A DNA stretch of 64,000 nucleotides from positions 294,233 through 358,232 of the forward strand of contig NW_019775791.1 of assembly GCF_001039355.2 (NCBI RefSeq), read 5' to 3'. The notes beneath the pieces are model-generated. The model searched no databases, was not told where the DNA came from, and worked only from the letters and a program-made list of their open reading frames with translations. Below, one piece after another: positions 31,845 through 44,118 of this stretch (the stretch's first letter is position 1; each line of letters opens with the position of its first letter). This DNA comes from Lingula anatina (lineage: Eukaryota; Brachiopoda; Lingulata; Lingulida; Lingulidae). Made by a program: the position numbers and the translations under genes.

Positions 31845-34062
31845 CTATGTGGATATTGTTCCTCTGTTGTTTCCATCTTCAGTTCCAACAACAAGCTCCC
31901 CGTTACTGTTGACATCAACTGACACAGGTTTCTCAATGCTCCTCAAAATGTTACGTTGAAACTTTCCGTCTGAACCAAGGACAACAACCCAGTGATTACC
32001 GTAGTCAGCTATGAATATGTGTCCAAACTTATCTACGCACACTCCTAGTGGATTACTCAGTTGTCCGTCTCCACTTCCACTCTGACCTAGTGCTCCGTAT
32101 TGGAACAAGACGTCACCCTGGGGTGTCACTGCATACACACAGTGGGCACTGCAGTCGCTGACTAGGATTGCATTGATGTCGTGGTGGTATGCACAGCGCA
32201 GTGATGCTTTACTGCACATTGGGATAGGAATTCTGTTAACTAGTTGAAATGATACCGTGCCGTACACACAGATGCACTGTGCACCACTATCACACACGTA
32301 CACCTTACCATCTGTATGGTCCACAGTGACACCCCAGGGGTCAGACATATCACCCTGACCAAAACACCGGATAACCTGACCTAATGTTGAATACAGTCTA
32401 CAGCATTTATCTCCGCATGTGACCACGAATCTACCGTCACTGGCTGTAGTGATACACCTCGCCTCTCCCTCTATACTGATCTCACGATTACATTGACGTG
32501 TGCTGGAGAATACGGACACTGCATAACGATTATAGCACCGGCGACCACCATGAAAACTGTTATCTCTATGTAAAACTAAAATACAACCATCATCTGTCCA
32601 CTGGATATCCCGCGACGGATCCCTCACTTTAAAACAAACATTCGGCTCCGGCTTATCAAGCCGGGTTACTCTCAGAAATTCCTTCAGCGCAGGATAGTTC
32701 GCTCTCTTTTGTTTCAAATTCCCAAAATACGTATCCAAAGGACCCCGGTATGTTTTGGCCGTAATGGACCCCCTTTTGATGGACAGCTGTGGTTCAGGAA
32801 TTTTAGGAAACTGTAGTACAACGTCCATTGCTGTTTGTCCTGGTGTAAATGTTATGTCGGTTATCTTGATATCAAAGACTGGTTCTTCTGTCTGTAACTC
32901 CTGAATTCTAGTTAGAAGTTTTGTAGAGTGGGTCATGACCTCGATGTCAGAACCGGTGTATGTGAGCTGCTGAGCGAAATCACGAATACTCTGAATGGAA
33001 ATCTTGTTCATTTCTTGCTTGTCCTTTTCAGCTTCTAAAGTCTTCAGCTACATGGAGGTGAGTGTCTTAACGTCTGTCGTCATTTCGTTGCTTTTGTCAT
33101 CTATAACTTTCTGCATTTCGATGTAATCTGACTGTACTTTTGTTTCATAATTAAGTTTCCAAATGCTGTTTGACAGTGGCCAAATATTTTTCTGTCTGTT
33201 GACGTACGTCCTTCTCTATTTGTTGATGATAATATTTGATTTCTCTTTCAATTGTTTTACTGTTTTTATTTATCTCCTTAGTCATAGCTAATTTCTGATA
33301 ATCTACCAAACGAAGAACCTTTGTCTGATTTTCAGTCAGCCCGTCTTCAGTTTCCGCAATGGCTTTTTCTGCCTTTTTAAAACGAGACAGTTTTTCGGTT
33401 GTTAGGCATTTAAGCTTGGCTATTATTAGAGGTCGTTGAACTTTCACCACATCCCCTAATTTTTGGAATTCGTGTTTACTGTGAGATTCTACAATACATT
33501 CTCTGCATATAACAGTGTCATCATTTTCACAATAGAATGCCAACGTTTCTCCGTCGTGTTTGTCGCAGTATTGAGCTTTATCTAACAAGTGGCGTAACTG
33601 ATCTCGCCTGTCAGCTGGGTTAACTGAGAAATCGACTTGTGACAGAGGTACAAATGAATGACCCTTGCAAAACGGTATTTTGCCGTGAATATCACGACAT
33701 GTAGCGCACAGTTGGTTGGTTTCTGGACATCCTTGGCACATGAAAGTGGCCTCTTTATGGTTACAATATTCACAAAATCTCCCCTGGGGCGCTTTCTGAT
33801 CTTTCATGAAGTCTATTACTTTTTTTAAGAAGAAGTTTTTCACGAGAGTTTCTAACCCACCTGGTGGTACGGGGGTCTCTTGGCGACACACGGGACAGGA
33901 GAACTTGTTCTGGACACCATTCTTGGCTGCATGGTCAGCAACGCATTCCAGGCAGAACGTGTGGTAACAGGGGAGCACTCTCGGGTCTTTATATTCCTCC
34001 AGGCATATCTGACACGTTAAAAAGTTCTCACTAAAGACGCTGTAGAATTCTTTCTCGGCCAT
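31845..34062 (-). pseudogene. TRIM-NHL paralog B, broken by frameshift and nonsense codon
   Basis: The N-terminal part (34062-33151) encodes RING, B-box 1, B-box 2 and most of the coiled coil, with all zinc ligands kept. The C-terminal part (33011-31845) encodes the NHL propeller. Compared with paralogs A and C, there are four extra bases near 33150 (a +1 frameshift) and a CAG-to-TAG change near 33048 in the T-S-T-Q-V-K-T-L-E segment. Two independent lesions favour a real pseudogene over a single sequencing error, although the two flanking parts are barely decayed. The C-terminus also ends earlier and differently from A. A truncated RING/B-box/coiled-coil protein could still be made. Confidence 0.85.
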
Positions 34063-34190
34063 CGTGTGACTTTACCTCCCATGTTTGGCAAAGAGCTGTG
34101 TAGACGTCGACCCATCCGTGTAATTGATTTCAAAGCTATCTTGCACTGATTTCGCCTTTAGTATGTAAATGATTTCGCCTTTAGTATGTA
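34063..34190 (-). promoter_or_regulatory. Conserved 5' flank of TRIM paralog B
   Basis: Homologous to the flanks of A and C. It has an extra tandem copy of a ~23-bp unit (ATTTCGCCTTTAGTATGTAA, at about 34148 and 34170), which doubles the octamer-like word. Confidence 0.35.
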
Positions 34191-34199
34191 AATGTAATA

Positions 34200-34547
34200 T
34201 TGACGAATATATTTAGATAATAAGTGAACTACAGAAGGGAGAGTGCGATTGTAATTCAGGTGTTTTTCTTTTAAATCACGAACCAAAAATCAAACCAAGT
34301 AAAACATGTGCCATTACGTGTACATGTCGTAGGGGATACATGTACTCGTAGTGCTCTTTTATGTAGAGCGCTACTTTAAAACAAAGTGAACCAGTTATTG
34401 TACAGGTACTTGGTAAAGAAACGATCAAAGACGTGTAACAATAAAAATAATGTCACTTTTTTGTTGAGGCGAGGACGATGTAAGGTCATGGTTAAGCTAT
34501 GCTATTCAGAGCATCTTGTGTGGTGTATGTCCCCTCCCGTCTCTCTC

Positions 34548-34593
<46 letters not shown>

Positions 34594-35544
34594 CGTGTCT
34601 ATGTGTGAGATTGTGTGTGTGCCTAACCCCCCTTCCTTATTACACAGTATAGCGGTGACTTTTTACTAATTAAACAAACATCTGTATCACCAGCTATCAA
34701 TGCAGTTCTTTCCACAAGTAATGCTATAGATGTAGCTGCGTGTGCTGTCTTCCCTTACGAAAAGTTGATAGGTCGTTCTATTAGACTTTCTGGGACTTTA
34801 CAGGAATTCTATAGAGCCTCGTTCTTGCTTCGGATACATATGAACCCCAGGACCCCATGGGATGCCCTAAAGGGAATGTCCATGAGTGTTTTTCTGTATA
34901 AACGAGGGATAGAAAAAAGAACAGGAACAAATCAAGCATATTTCTGCACTCAGCTTTCCTGTAAAATGGTAGCAGCTCTAGGGACACTGTCCTGGCTGGC
35001 TCCCTTTCTATGGTGTAAGACCCGGACCAAATTAAAATGGAGCCCACCTTTAATTTAACTTTTTTTCTTAAATTTAAAACGATCTCAATCGTGCCCCTGG
35101 TTGAAATTATCAGAAAATAATTAATTGTTAACACGCTGCGAGATCTTCCTATGTTGTCGTTTACTAGTTTTGTTGAAATGTTAAACCTCGTCTTATCCAA
35201 AAGGGAGCTAGCTAGCTAGGGTATTCTAAGCAACTATGACGCCTGAAAACCATTTTCCTTGAAATCTTATCAGAAGAAAGTAGAAAAGGCTCCCCCTACT
35301 TTCTTAGTAATCGGGAGGTCCAAAGCCATTGAAAGCCCCCCCCCCCCCCTGGCGTTCAGTTAATGTCTTAAATAAATTTATTTGTGGTAAAAACTAAACA
35401 AAAAAGTTGCCTCTGGTAATTCATATGAATATAGTTCGTACCAATGGCCACTTTGACCTCTCTTTTCTCGAAAATATTTTTTTCTGTTCCGGAAATGTGA
35501 GTGTATACCTGTTTATGTTGGACTGCGTGCGTGTGATTTTGTGC

Positions 35545-35580
<36 letters not shown>

Positions 35581-35800
35581 GTGCGTGTGTTTACTTACCG
35601 CCTGCTGGTAATTCGCGGGTACATGTAGGTGGAATTGCTTTTTTTGTTTTGCTCGAGAGAAATAAGATTTCGTTATAAAAAGACACGTTAAAAAGTTCTC
35701 ACTGAAGACTAGCAGAGCTCTTTCAAGCCATTGCTGCTATATTACTATCTACATGTATGAGCCAACCGCTTCTGTGTATCGCTGTTTAAAATAATGTGCA
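34200..35800. other. Non-coding region with (CT)n and (GT)n microsatellites
   Basis: CT run at 34550-34590, C run at 35337-35350, GT run at 35548-35575. No supported gene. Confidence 0.6.
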
Positions 35801-36830
35801 TTCATATATTGCTTTAGTTTGTTAGAACCTAGTATTTTATACACCGCGTAATGAAGATGATTTAAGATCCGCCCAATAGAGGACAAGACTTGTCTGCTCA
35901 TTAGTAACAGACACGACGTGGTATAAAGTGTTCAGGAGGTTGAAGAAAGGAAAAATTGACAAAACAACACATAAGACCATCGATTTGTCCTGAGAAATGG
36001 AGAAATCAGTCGATCTTTCTATCGTTAACCACCGCAATATTTAGATTACCAAGGGCGTATGATTACTTTTATTGTCACTAATATATTAAATTTACAGATG
36101 TTAAATTTTTTGGAGTGATAACCACACATAAAACCACTGTAAGTGGACAAACGTAGTTCTTGCAGTACAATTAGCAGGGGACACAGAATTTGAAAATGAA
36201 TCACATATTAAACAAGACTTTTGATTTGAAAAAAAAATCAATAATACCAGGTGTAATTTTGTCAATTCATTGACGAGGCAATCTATACCGCAGCGTGCAC
36301 GTCGTACATGTATGCGCATGTGTAATAGGTGTGTACGAAAGGATCAATTATATCCTTAGTTATTACCCACGCTGTTTGCTGAATGCCCAGCGAAGCAAGA
36401 TTAATACTGTCTTTTAAAAAGCTCATGTATGTGCACGAGATATTAGCAACTGAAGAAAGTTTGGAAAAACTGCTTCTCCCGGGTGACAAATTACGTACTG
36501 AAAACTGGGGACACCAATTAAAAAGTGGTAATCGAAACGATAAATTGTCCGATGCATACCGTTTTTGTAACCCTTTATATATTGATGAGAAAAAGGGCAT
36601 CATAAAACTGCTGGATGTCCTACTCGATATTACTTAGTGTAAAGATAGCGTTGTTACCGACACCGTCTGTTATAATTGTTCAGTAAGTTAAAATCGGTCA
36701 CAGTAGACAAAACAATACACAAGAACATCGATTTGTCCTGAGACATAGAGAAATGGGTCGATTTTTAATGTTAACTGCTGCAGTTTTTGGATTAACAGGG
36801 TGTATGATTACTTTTGCTGTCACATTTTAA

Positions 36831-37095
36831 GGGGATAATTACCCTTCGTAAGATATCTGTATTTCACAATAAGTACATTGTAAATAACTCATAGAAATTC
36901 AATAAATTCTATTTTGCCCCCATAACGGCGGTTAACACAGTTATTTTGGAATTTGTGCTTGCCATCACATCACGTGACCTCCATAGATGGCTACACTTTG
37001 TAATAATCTCTAAACAAACATTTTTAGAAAAAAAAAATAGGGGATAGTTTTGAAAGTGGGAATTGATTCATTTAAAACTGGTTAGTATGGGGAAA
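36831..37095. mobile_element. TTAA-flanked MITE, family 2, right-truncated copy
   Basis: Starts after TTAA (36827-36830) with GGGGATAATTACCC and matches 37577 onward. It stops near GGGGAAATT, where the 746-bp tandem unit restarts, so its right end was removed at the duplication breakpoint. Confidence 0.7.
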
Positions 37096-37576
37096 TTATC
37101 CTTAGTTATTACCCACGCTGTTTGCTGAATGCCCAGCGAAGCAAGATTAATACTGTCTTTTAAAAAGCTCATGTATGTGCACGAGATATTAGCAACTGAA
37201 GAAAGTTTGGAAAAACTGCTTCTCCCGGGTGACAAATTACGTACTGAAAACTGGGGACACCAATTAAAAAGTGGGAATCGATACGATAAATAGTCCGAAG
37301 CATATCGTATTTGTAACCATTTATATATTAAAGAGAAAAAGGGCATCATAAAATGCAGGATATCCTACTCGATAGTGTATATTGTAAAGACAGCATTGTT
37401 ACCGACACCGTCTGTTATAATTGTTCAGTAAGTTAAAATCGGTCACAGTAGAAAAAACAATACACAAGAACATCGATTTGTCCTGAGACATGGAGAAATG
37501 GGTCGATTTTTAATGTTAACTGCTGCAGTTTTTGGATTAACAGGGTGTATTACTTTTGCTGTCACAAATATATTAA

Positions 37577-37896
37577 AGGGATAATTACCCTTCGTAAGAT
37601 ATCTGTATTTCACAATAAGTACATTGTAAATAACTCATAGAAATTTAATAAATTCTATTTTGCCCCCATAACGGCGGTTAACACAGTTATTTTGGAATTT
37701 GTGCTTGCCATCACATCACGTGACCTCCATAGATGGCTACACTTTGTAATAATCTCTAAACAAACATTTTTAGAAAAAAAAATAGGGGATAGTTTTGAAA
37801 GTGGGAATTGAATCATTTAAAACTGGTTACTATGGGGAAATTGTCCTTTACCACAGGAAAATTCATTTTTGGACAAAATTAACAGTTGCTATCCCC
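37577..37896. mobile_element. TTAA-flanked MITE, family 2, copy with both ends
   Basis: TTAA (37573-37576), AGGGATAATTACCC at the left, GTTGCTATCCCC at the right, TTAA (37897-37900). TTAA target sites are known for piggyBac and Kolobok-type elements; no transposase is present to choose between them. Confidence 0.75.
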
Positions 37897-40195
37897 TTAA
37901 ATTTACAAATATTATTTTTTAAGTGAAACCAACATTTAACCACTGTAACTGGACAAACGTAGTACCAGTACAACTAGCACTGACACAGAATTTGAAAAAC
38001 AATCACATATTAAGCAAGACTTTTGATTTGAAAACATCAATAATGCCAGGTGTAATTTTGTCAATTCATTGACGAGGCAATCTATACTGCAGCGTACACG
38101 ACGTACATGTATGTACATGTGTGATAAGTACGATGAGATGAACTATGTCCTTAGTTATTACCCACGCTGTTTGCTTAATGCCCAGCGAAGCAAGATAAAT
38201 ACTGTTTTTTTTAAAAAGCTCATGTGTGTGCACGAGATATTAGCAACTGAAGAAAGTTTTGAAAACTGCTACTCGGGGGGTACAGCAAAATTACGCACCG
38301 AAAACTGGGAACACCAATTAAAAGTGTGGAACTCGATACGATAAATAGTCCGATGCATATCGTTTTTGTAACCATTTATATATTGAAGAGAAAAAAGGGC
38401 ATCATAAAACTGCAGGATATCCTACTCGATAGTGGATAGTGTAAAGATAGCGTTGTTACGGACACCGTCTGTTATAATTGTTCAGAAATGTAAAAATCGG
38501 TCACAGTAGACAAAATAATACACATCACCATCGATTTGTCCTGAGAACATGGATATATCGATGGATTTCCAATGTTAAGTACTATATAAATATTTGGATT
38601 ATCAAGGGTGTATATTGATGAAGTTAAAATCATTATAGGTTATAGCAAGATTTAATCAGTCTCATTTACGTTACCTATCACAGGGTATTTACGTTCTTTT
38701 CTTACAGATGATCAAATACAGAAGTGCTTAAACAGATAAATAAAAATATGAAAAGACACCCGCTACACTGTAATCACGTTTTACAGTAGTAAATTTGGGG
38801 AAATACATTTGCATAGATGCCAAGGTTTTCTCTTATAAATAGTCAATAATGAAAGGGGTATTTGATTTGTCAATTTCATGGGCGAAGCGAAGCAGTCTGC
38901 ACTGTGGTAAGCGTCATACGATAATCACCCTATCCCAATATAGAGGTGCATTTCACATGCTGAAGTGTCAAAAAATAAAAATGAATGAATTCAAAATTGT
39001 ATTCAATATTTCAAAACCTACACACTTGCCCAAAATGGTTGTTACACGGAAATTGTGGGATGCATATCGCCCTATTTCTTTCATTATCATTGATATTATC
39101 AAATTAATGCTGTTTATATTGTTAAATATATGAAGCTGGAGGATAGGTAAAGTCAAGGAGAAACAATCAATGCAAATGTGAAAAAAGCGTTTTTTTTTTC
39201 TCATGTCCACAAAAAGAGTACTTTTTTACATGACAGTACCAAGCGAAAAATTAAACATAAATTTATACTATGATTGACAATTAATATGAAATTAGGGGAA
39301 ATTGTCAAGAAACATAACGTACGGTAACGTATGTTCCTTGCGTTTTTATGAATATTTAAACTGTATCTCAAGGGGCTTTGCGTCATGGCTTATACTAGAT
39401 AACGTATGTTCCCTAGAAAAATTGTCAAAATGTTTCATTTTGTTCAAGTACTTGTGTGCAATAGAAACAATGTTTCCTTTTGCTGACCGAACAATATATT
39501 GTTGTTCCATTATAGTTTGACATTTCTGATATAATATTTGGATCATGAAGGAAACATTTTTTATTTAATGCTTACTGTCGGTAGGGTGTATTGCCCCCAT
39601 TTTTTTAAATATTCTTTGACAAGCAAACTAAAGTCGCTCAAAAACAATTAACTCCTCTGAACACACTATTATAATTTTAGCAACGTTATACTTGGTAGGA
39701 GGTAAAGCAATGAACGAAACTAGCGATGACTGAATTTTGAGAGTAGAATGAGAATTTTGAGAGTAGAACGAGAACGAGAAGTGAGAAAACGTTTCACAGT
39801 TGGACGTTTTGTACTTCCGACAGTAATGTATGTTGTAATGTATGAAAATGAAGAAAATAGAAAATATCCAAAATAGGCCAAAATGAAAACCACTGTATCA
39901 GTTTAAATATAAAAGTGAAAAAAAAAATTTAAAACTATCTGAGAATGAAAAAAAATTGTTGACCTGCAAAAAAAAAAAAAAAAAAAAAAATGGAAGTGCT
40001 CAAATAAATTAATAAAATTGATTAATAATAATTTATATTAAGTGTCTTCGTACATGTTCATGCACTTCGGCACAATTTAAACAAACGATTACACATAATC
40101 ATTGTAGTGGCGGCTATTTGTAAGTTGTGTTCACTACATTTCCTCATTTATATTAATCACAATCCAAACATCATTACAATTTTAAATTGTATAAG

Positions 40196-42424
40196 TTATT
40201 TCTCAGTAATGTATTTATATGTGAATATTTGTCCTGTGGTGAAAAAACCTCGGTATTGTTCAGTTCCAACAACAAGCTCTCCTTTGTTGTTAATACCAAC
40301 TGACAAAGGATCCTCAATGCTGTCATTCTTTGTCAAAATGTTACGTAGAAATGTTCCGTCTGAACCAAGGACAACCACCCTGTGATTACCGTAGTCAGCT
40401 ATGAATATGTGTCCATACGTATCTACGCACACTCCTCGTGGATAATTCAGCTGTCCGTCTCCACTTCCACTCTGACCTCGTGCTCCGTATTGGAACATGA
40501 CGTCACCCTGGGGTGTCACTGCATACACACAGTGGGCACTGTAGTCACTGACTATGGTTGCATTAATACCGTGGTGGTATGCACAGCGCAGTGGACATTT
40601 ATTGCACATTGAGATAGGGATTCTGTTTACAAGGTTAAACGATACCATGTCGTACACACAGATGCACTGTGCACCACTATCACACACGTACACCTTACCC
40701 TCTGTACGGTCCACAGTGACACCCCAGGGGTCAGACATATCACCCTGACCAAAACATCGGATAACCTGACCTGATGTTGAATACAGTCTACAGCAATTGT
40801 CGTCACATGCGACCACGAATCTATCGTTACTGACTGTAGTGATACACCTCACCCCTTCCTCTATACTGATCTCACGATAACATTGACCTGTGCTGGAGAA
40901 TACAGACACTGTTTTAGCAAAGGATAAGTCACCATGTAGAACTAACATACAACCGTCATCTGTGCACTGGATATCCCGCAGCAAACATATCACGCCAAAA
41001 CAAACATTCCGCTCCGGCTTATCAAGCCAGGTTACTCTCAGAAATTCCTTCAGCGCAGGATAGTTTGCTCTTTTTTGTTTTAAACTTCCAAAATACGTAT
41101 CCAAAGGACCCCGGTATGTTTTGGCAGTAATGGACAATGTTTTGATGGACAGCTGTGGTTTAGGGATTTTAGGAAGCTGCAGCACAACGTCCATTTCTGT
41201 TTGCCCTGGTGTAAATGTTATGTCGGTGATCTTGGTATCAAAAACTGGTTCTACTGTCTGTAACTCTTGGATTCTAGTTTTGAGTTTTTTAGAGTGTGTC
41301 ATGACCTCAATGTCAGAACCTTTGTCTGTTAGCTGCTGGGCGAAATCACGAATGCTTTGAATGGCAATTTTGTTCATTTCTTGCTTGTCCTTTTCAGATT
41401 CCAAAGTCTTCACCTGCGTGGAGGCGAATGCCATAACTTCTGCCGTTATTTCGTTGCTTTTGTCATCTATAACTTTCTGCATTTCGATGTAATCTGACTG
41501 TACTTTTGTTTGATACGTTTTCAAATGTAGTTTTACACTTGTTAAATACGCGTCGGTCTGTTGACGTACGTCTTTCTCTACTTGTTGATAATAATCGTCG
41601 AGTTCTCTTTCTATAGTATTGCTGTTTTCCTTTATCTCCTTTGTCATAGCCAATTTCTGACAATCCACCAAACAAAGAACCTTTCTCTGATTTTCTGTCA
41701 GTCTCTCTTCCGTTCGTACAATGGCATTCTCCGCCTTCTCAAAACGAGACAGTTTCTCAGTAGGAAGACATTTTAGCTTCTCTTGTATTAGATCTCGTTG
41801 AACTTTCACCACATCCCCTAACTCTTTGAAATCGTGTTTGCTGTGGACTTTTACAATACATTCCCTGCACATAACAGTGTCATCGTTTTCACAATAGAAT
41901 GCCAGCGGTTCTCCGTCGTGTTTGTCGCAGTATTGAGCTGTATCTAATACGTGACGTAACTGATCTCGCATGTTAGCTGGGTTAACGCAGACATCGACTT
42001 GTGACAGCGATACAAACGAATGGCCCTTGCAAAACGGTATTTTGTCGTGCACATCACGACATGAAGCGCACAGTTGGTTGGTTTCTGGGCAAACTTTGCA
42101 CATGAAAGTGGCCTCTTTATGGTTACAATACTCACAAAGTCTCCCCTCGGGCGTTTTCGGGCCTTTTATGAAGTCTGTTACTTTTGTTAAGAAGAAATTT
42201 TTCACAAGGGTTTCTAACCCACCTGGTGGAACGGGGGCCTCGTGGCGACACACGGGACAGGAGAACTTGTTCTGGACACCATTCTTGGCTGCATGGTCAG
42301 CAATACATTCCAGACAGAACGTGTGGTAACAGGGGAGCACTCTCGGGTCTTTATATTCCTCCAGGCATATATGACACGTTAAAAAGTTCTCACTGAAGAC
42401 GCTGTATAATTCTTTCTCGGCCAT
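40196..42424 (-). CDS. TRIM-NHL E3 ubiquitin ligase paralog C (intact, 742 aa)
   Basis: Single-exon gene with the same order as paralog A: C3HC4 RING at residues 17-59 (C17HIC20 ... C56PVC59), B-box 1 near 97-135, B-box 2 near 166-197, coiled coil to about 370, then NHL repeats (DPWGVTVDRTEGKVYVCDSG, YPRGVCVDTYGHIFIADYGN). All zinc ligands are present. The C-terminal end is 12 residues longer than A because of a small insertion (EQYRGFFTTG) before the last strand. It is the first of the tandem array in transcription order. The inferred role is an E3 ligase with a propeller for substrate choice. The exact orthology among TRIM2/3/56/71-like proteins cannot be fixed by eye. Confidence 0.93.
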   Translation of the reverse strand: MAEKELYSVFSENFLTCHICLEEYKDPRVLPCYHTFCLECIADHAAKNGVQNKFSCPVCRHEAPVPPGGLETLVKNFFLTKVTDFIKGPKTPEGRLCEYCNHKEATFMCKVCPETNQLCASCRDVHDKIPFCKGHSFVSLSQVDVCVNPANMRDQLRHVLDTAQYCDKHDGEPLAFYCENDDTVMCRECIVKVHSKHDFKELGDVVKVQRDLIQEKLKCLPTEKLSRFEKAENAIVRTEERLTENQRKVLCLVDCQKLAMTKEIKENSNTIERELDDYYQQVEKDVRQQTDAYLTSVKLHLKTYQTKVQSDYIEMQKVIDDKSNEITAEVMAFASTQVKTLESEKDKQEMNKIAIQSIRDFAQQLTDKGSDIEVMTHSKKLKTRIQELQTVEPVFDTKITDITFTPGQTEMDVVLQLPKIPKPQLSIKTLSITAKTYRGPLDTYFGSLKQKRANYPALKEFLRVTWLDKPERNVCFGVICLLRDIQCTDDGCMLVLHGDLSFAKTVSVFSSTGQCYREISIEEGVRCITTVSNDRFVVACDDNCCRLYSTSGQVIRCFGQGDMSDPWGVTVDRTEGKVYVCDSGAQCICVYDMVSFNLVNRIPISMCNKCPLRCAYHHGINATIVSDYSAHCVYAVTPQGDVMFQYGARGQSGSGDGQLNYPRGVCVDTYGHIFIADYGNHRVVVLGSDGTFLRNILTKNDSIEDPLSVGINNKGELVVGTEQYRGFFTTGQIFTYKYITEK

Positions 42425-42535
42425 CTTGTGACTTTACCTCCCAGGCAGTTCAAAAAGCTGTTTAGACGCCGACCTTCTCGGGTTATTGATGTAAAAACTG
42501 CCTCGCATTGATTTCACCTTTCAGTATGTAAATAA
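42425..42535 (-). promoter_or_regulatory. Conserved 5' flank of TRIM paralog C
   Basis: Shares the GGGAGGTAAAGTCACA element, the AAACAGCT block and ATTTACATAC with the flanks of A and B. Homology with the A side continues to about 42840 (compare 28870-29150). Confidence 0.35.
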
Positions 42536-42539
42536 AGTA

Positions 42540-42921
42540 ATGGCAAAGATTTTTAAAGAATAGGGGCACTATATAATGTATTTGGTATTCAGGGGGGTAC
42601 TCGTAACAAAGCCATTGGTGCGCTGTTGCTTAGTGCAGTGCGTCATAACAGACCTTATCAATAGGAGCGGTGTATTGTATTTGCTCAGAACCTCAAAAAG
42701 GGATGCGTCACCTGTTAAATGTGTAGGGTCGTATTTTTGTGCTGGTAGAAGAGAATACTGTCGTATGACATGTACTGGGGAAATTTGGATGTGGGATAAA
42801 ACAGAACATGATTACAAACTATATTCAGCGTCACTTTGACAGTAACTCAGGAGAAAGTAATAATGCTAGAAAGCTAGAAATCTGAAGGCGATATTTTTGA
42901 GTGAGCCCCCTCCCCCCCCCC

Positions 42922-42963
<42 letters not shown>

Positions 42964-44110
42964 TACCTATACGAATACATGTTCCCGGGGCACATATGTA
43001 CTCGTAGTGCACTTTTATGCAGTGCGCAACCTCAAAATAAAGTGAACCAATTAATGAACAGGTACCTGTTAAGCAAACGATCTAAGACCTGTAGCAATAA
43101 GAGGTCTTTTTTTTTTCTTTTTTCTTTTTTTTCTTTTTTCGAAGACGACGTAAAGTTATGGTTATAAGCTATGCCACAAAGAATTTCAAAAACTTACATA
43201 CTGTTGCGATGGTGTCAATAACTATAGAACGCCAGCAAAGTCCACCTTGTTCCCTGGCGGTGTATTAATAGACCTCATTAAAGACTATGTTCCGATAACC
43301 TTATCGTACTAGCAGGGTCGACATATCTCAGCCGGGATTCTCGCTAAGCCCCAGTCAGTGCAATCAGCTTAATTAACTGAAACGCCCCCTGAACAACACC
43401 ATGGACCAAAGTTTTCCCGACTTGCCTGAAACTGAACGCAATTTATAGAGATTCCCCGAGGAGTTAGATTGATCCAGCTAGTGCAATAAGTTTATGGGAA
43501 CGGCTCCAAAGATTTATTTCGTATTGAAATATGTAAAATAAATAGTTGATTTATCCCTTAATTTGAGACGTGTAAGAAACTAATAGAAGTGGTTTATATA
43601 CGTTACTGGGAATCCACACTCAACCGTTACTGAGTTCATATGTACTTTTAAGTTTCAAGCTAAGTGTAGTGCTTACACCATGTATAATTATGGCCATGTT
43701 TTGTCTTTCCGATATTCCACCATTAATTTTAAATGCACGATTTTTTTAAACTTATAGTTACATGTTTCTATTGAAAAGTATCCTAGTAAATAAAGGGTGC
43801 AAAATAAATCACTTGAGACACGGTGACGAAATAAAAACATTGAGAAGGTGTGCCAAGATAGGCAATTTAACACGATCTCAAGTCGATTTGATAACTTTTA
43901 CACAAATGTAAGATAAGATAACAAGATAAGAGTTTATTTAGCCAATTATAAAAATCGGAAATCATTTTCCTTTTGGAGCAATATACAGAGTTAAGTAATA
44001 AAATAATATAATAAATAAATAAATTAAGAATTTAGTTTTGAGATCAAATTAAAATGCGTCACTGCACTTGGATAAAGGCTTTTTTAAAAAGCGTATACTG
44101 CCTTTAAAAG
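42540..44110. other. Non-coding region with poly-A and pyrimidine-rich tracts
   Basis: Holds a C run followed by a ~38-bp A run (42914-42960) and a T-rich stretch (43108-43140). 43438-43510 resembles 25540-25605 on the other side of the TRIM cluster. No gene supported. Confidence 0.5.
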
Positions 44111-44118
44111 TTAAAAGT

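Larger units (their letters stand above)
35810..39000. repeat. TRIM B-C spacer: duplicated and internally tandem-duplicated copy of the A-B spacer
   Basis: 35810-36800 matches 29256-30550 without the MITE. A 746-bp unit starting at 36352 (ATCCTTAGTTATTACCCAC) is repeated directly at 37098. 37840-39000 matches 29830-30960 again. Thus the spacer was first duplicated with the TRIM gene and then expanded internally. Confidence 0.8.

Noticed and set aside
34765-35058. 97-residue plus-strand frame
   Set aside because: No recognisable domain and no homologous counterpart in the other TRIM spacers.
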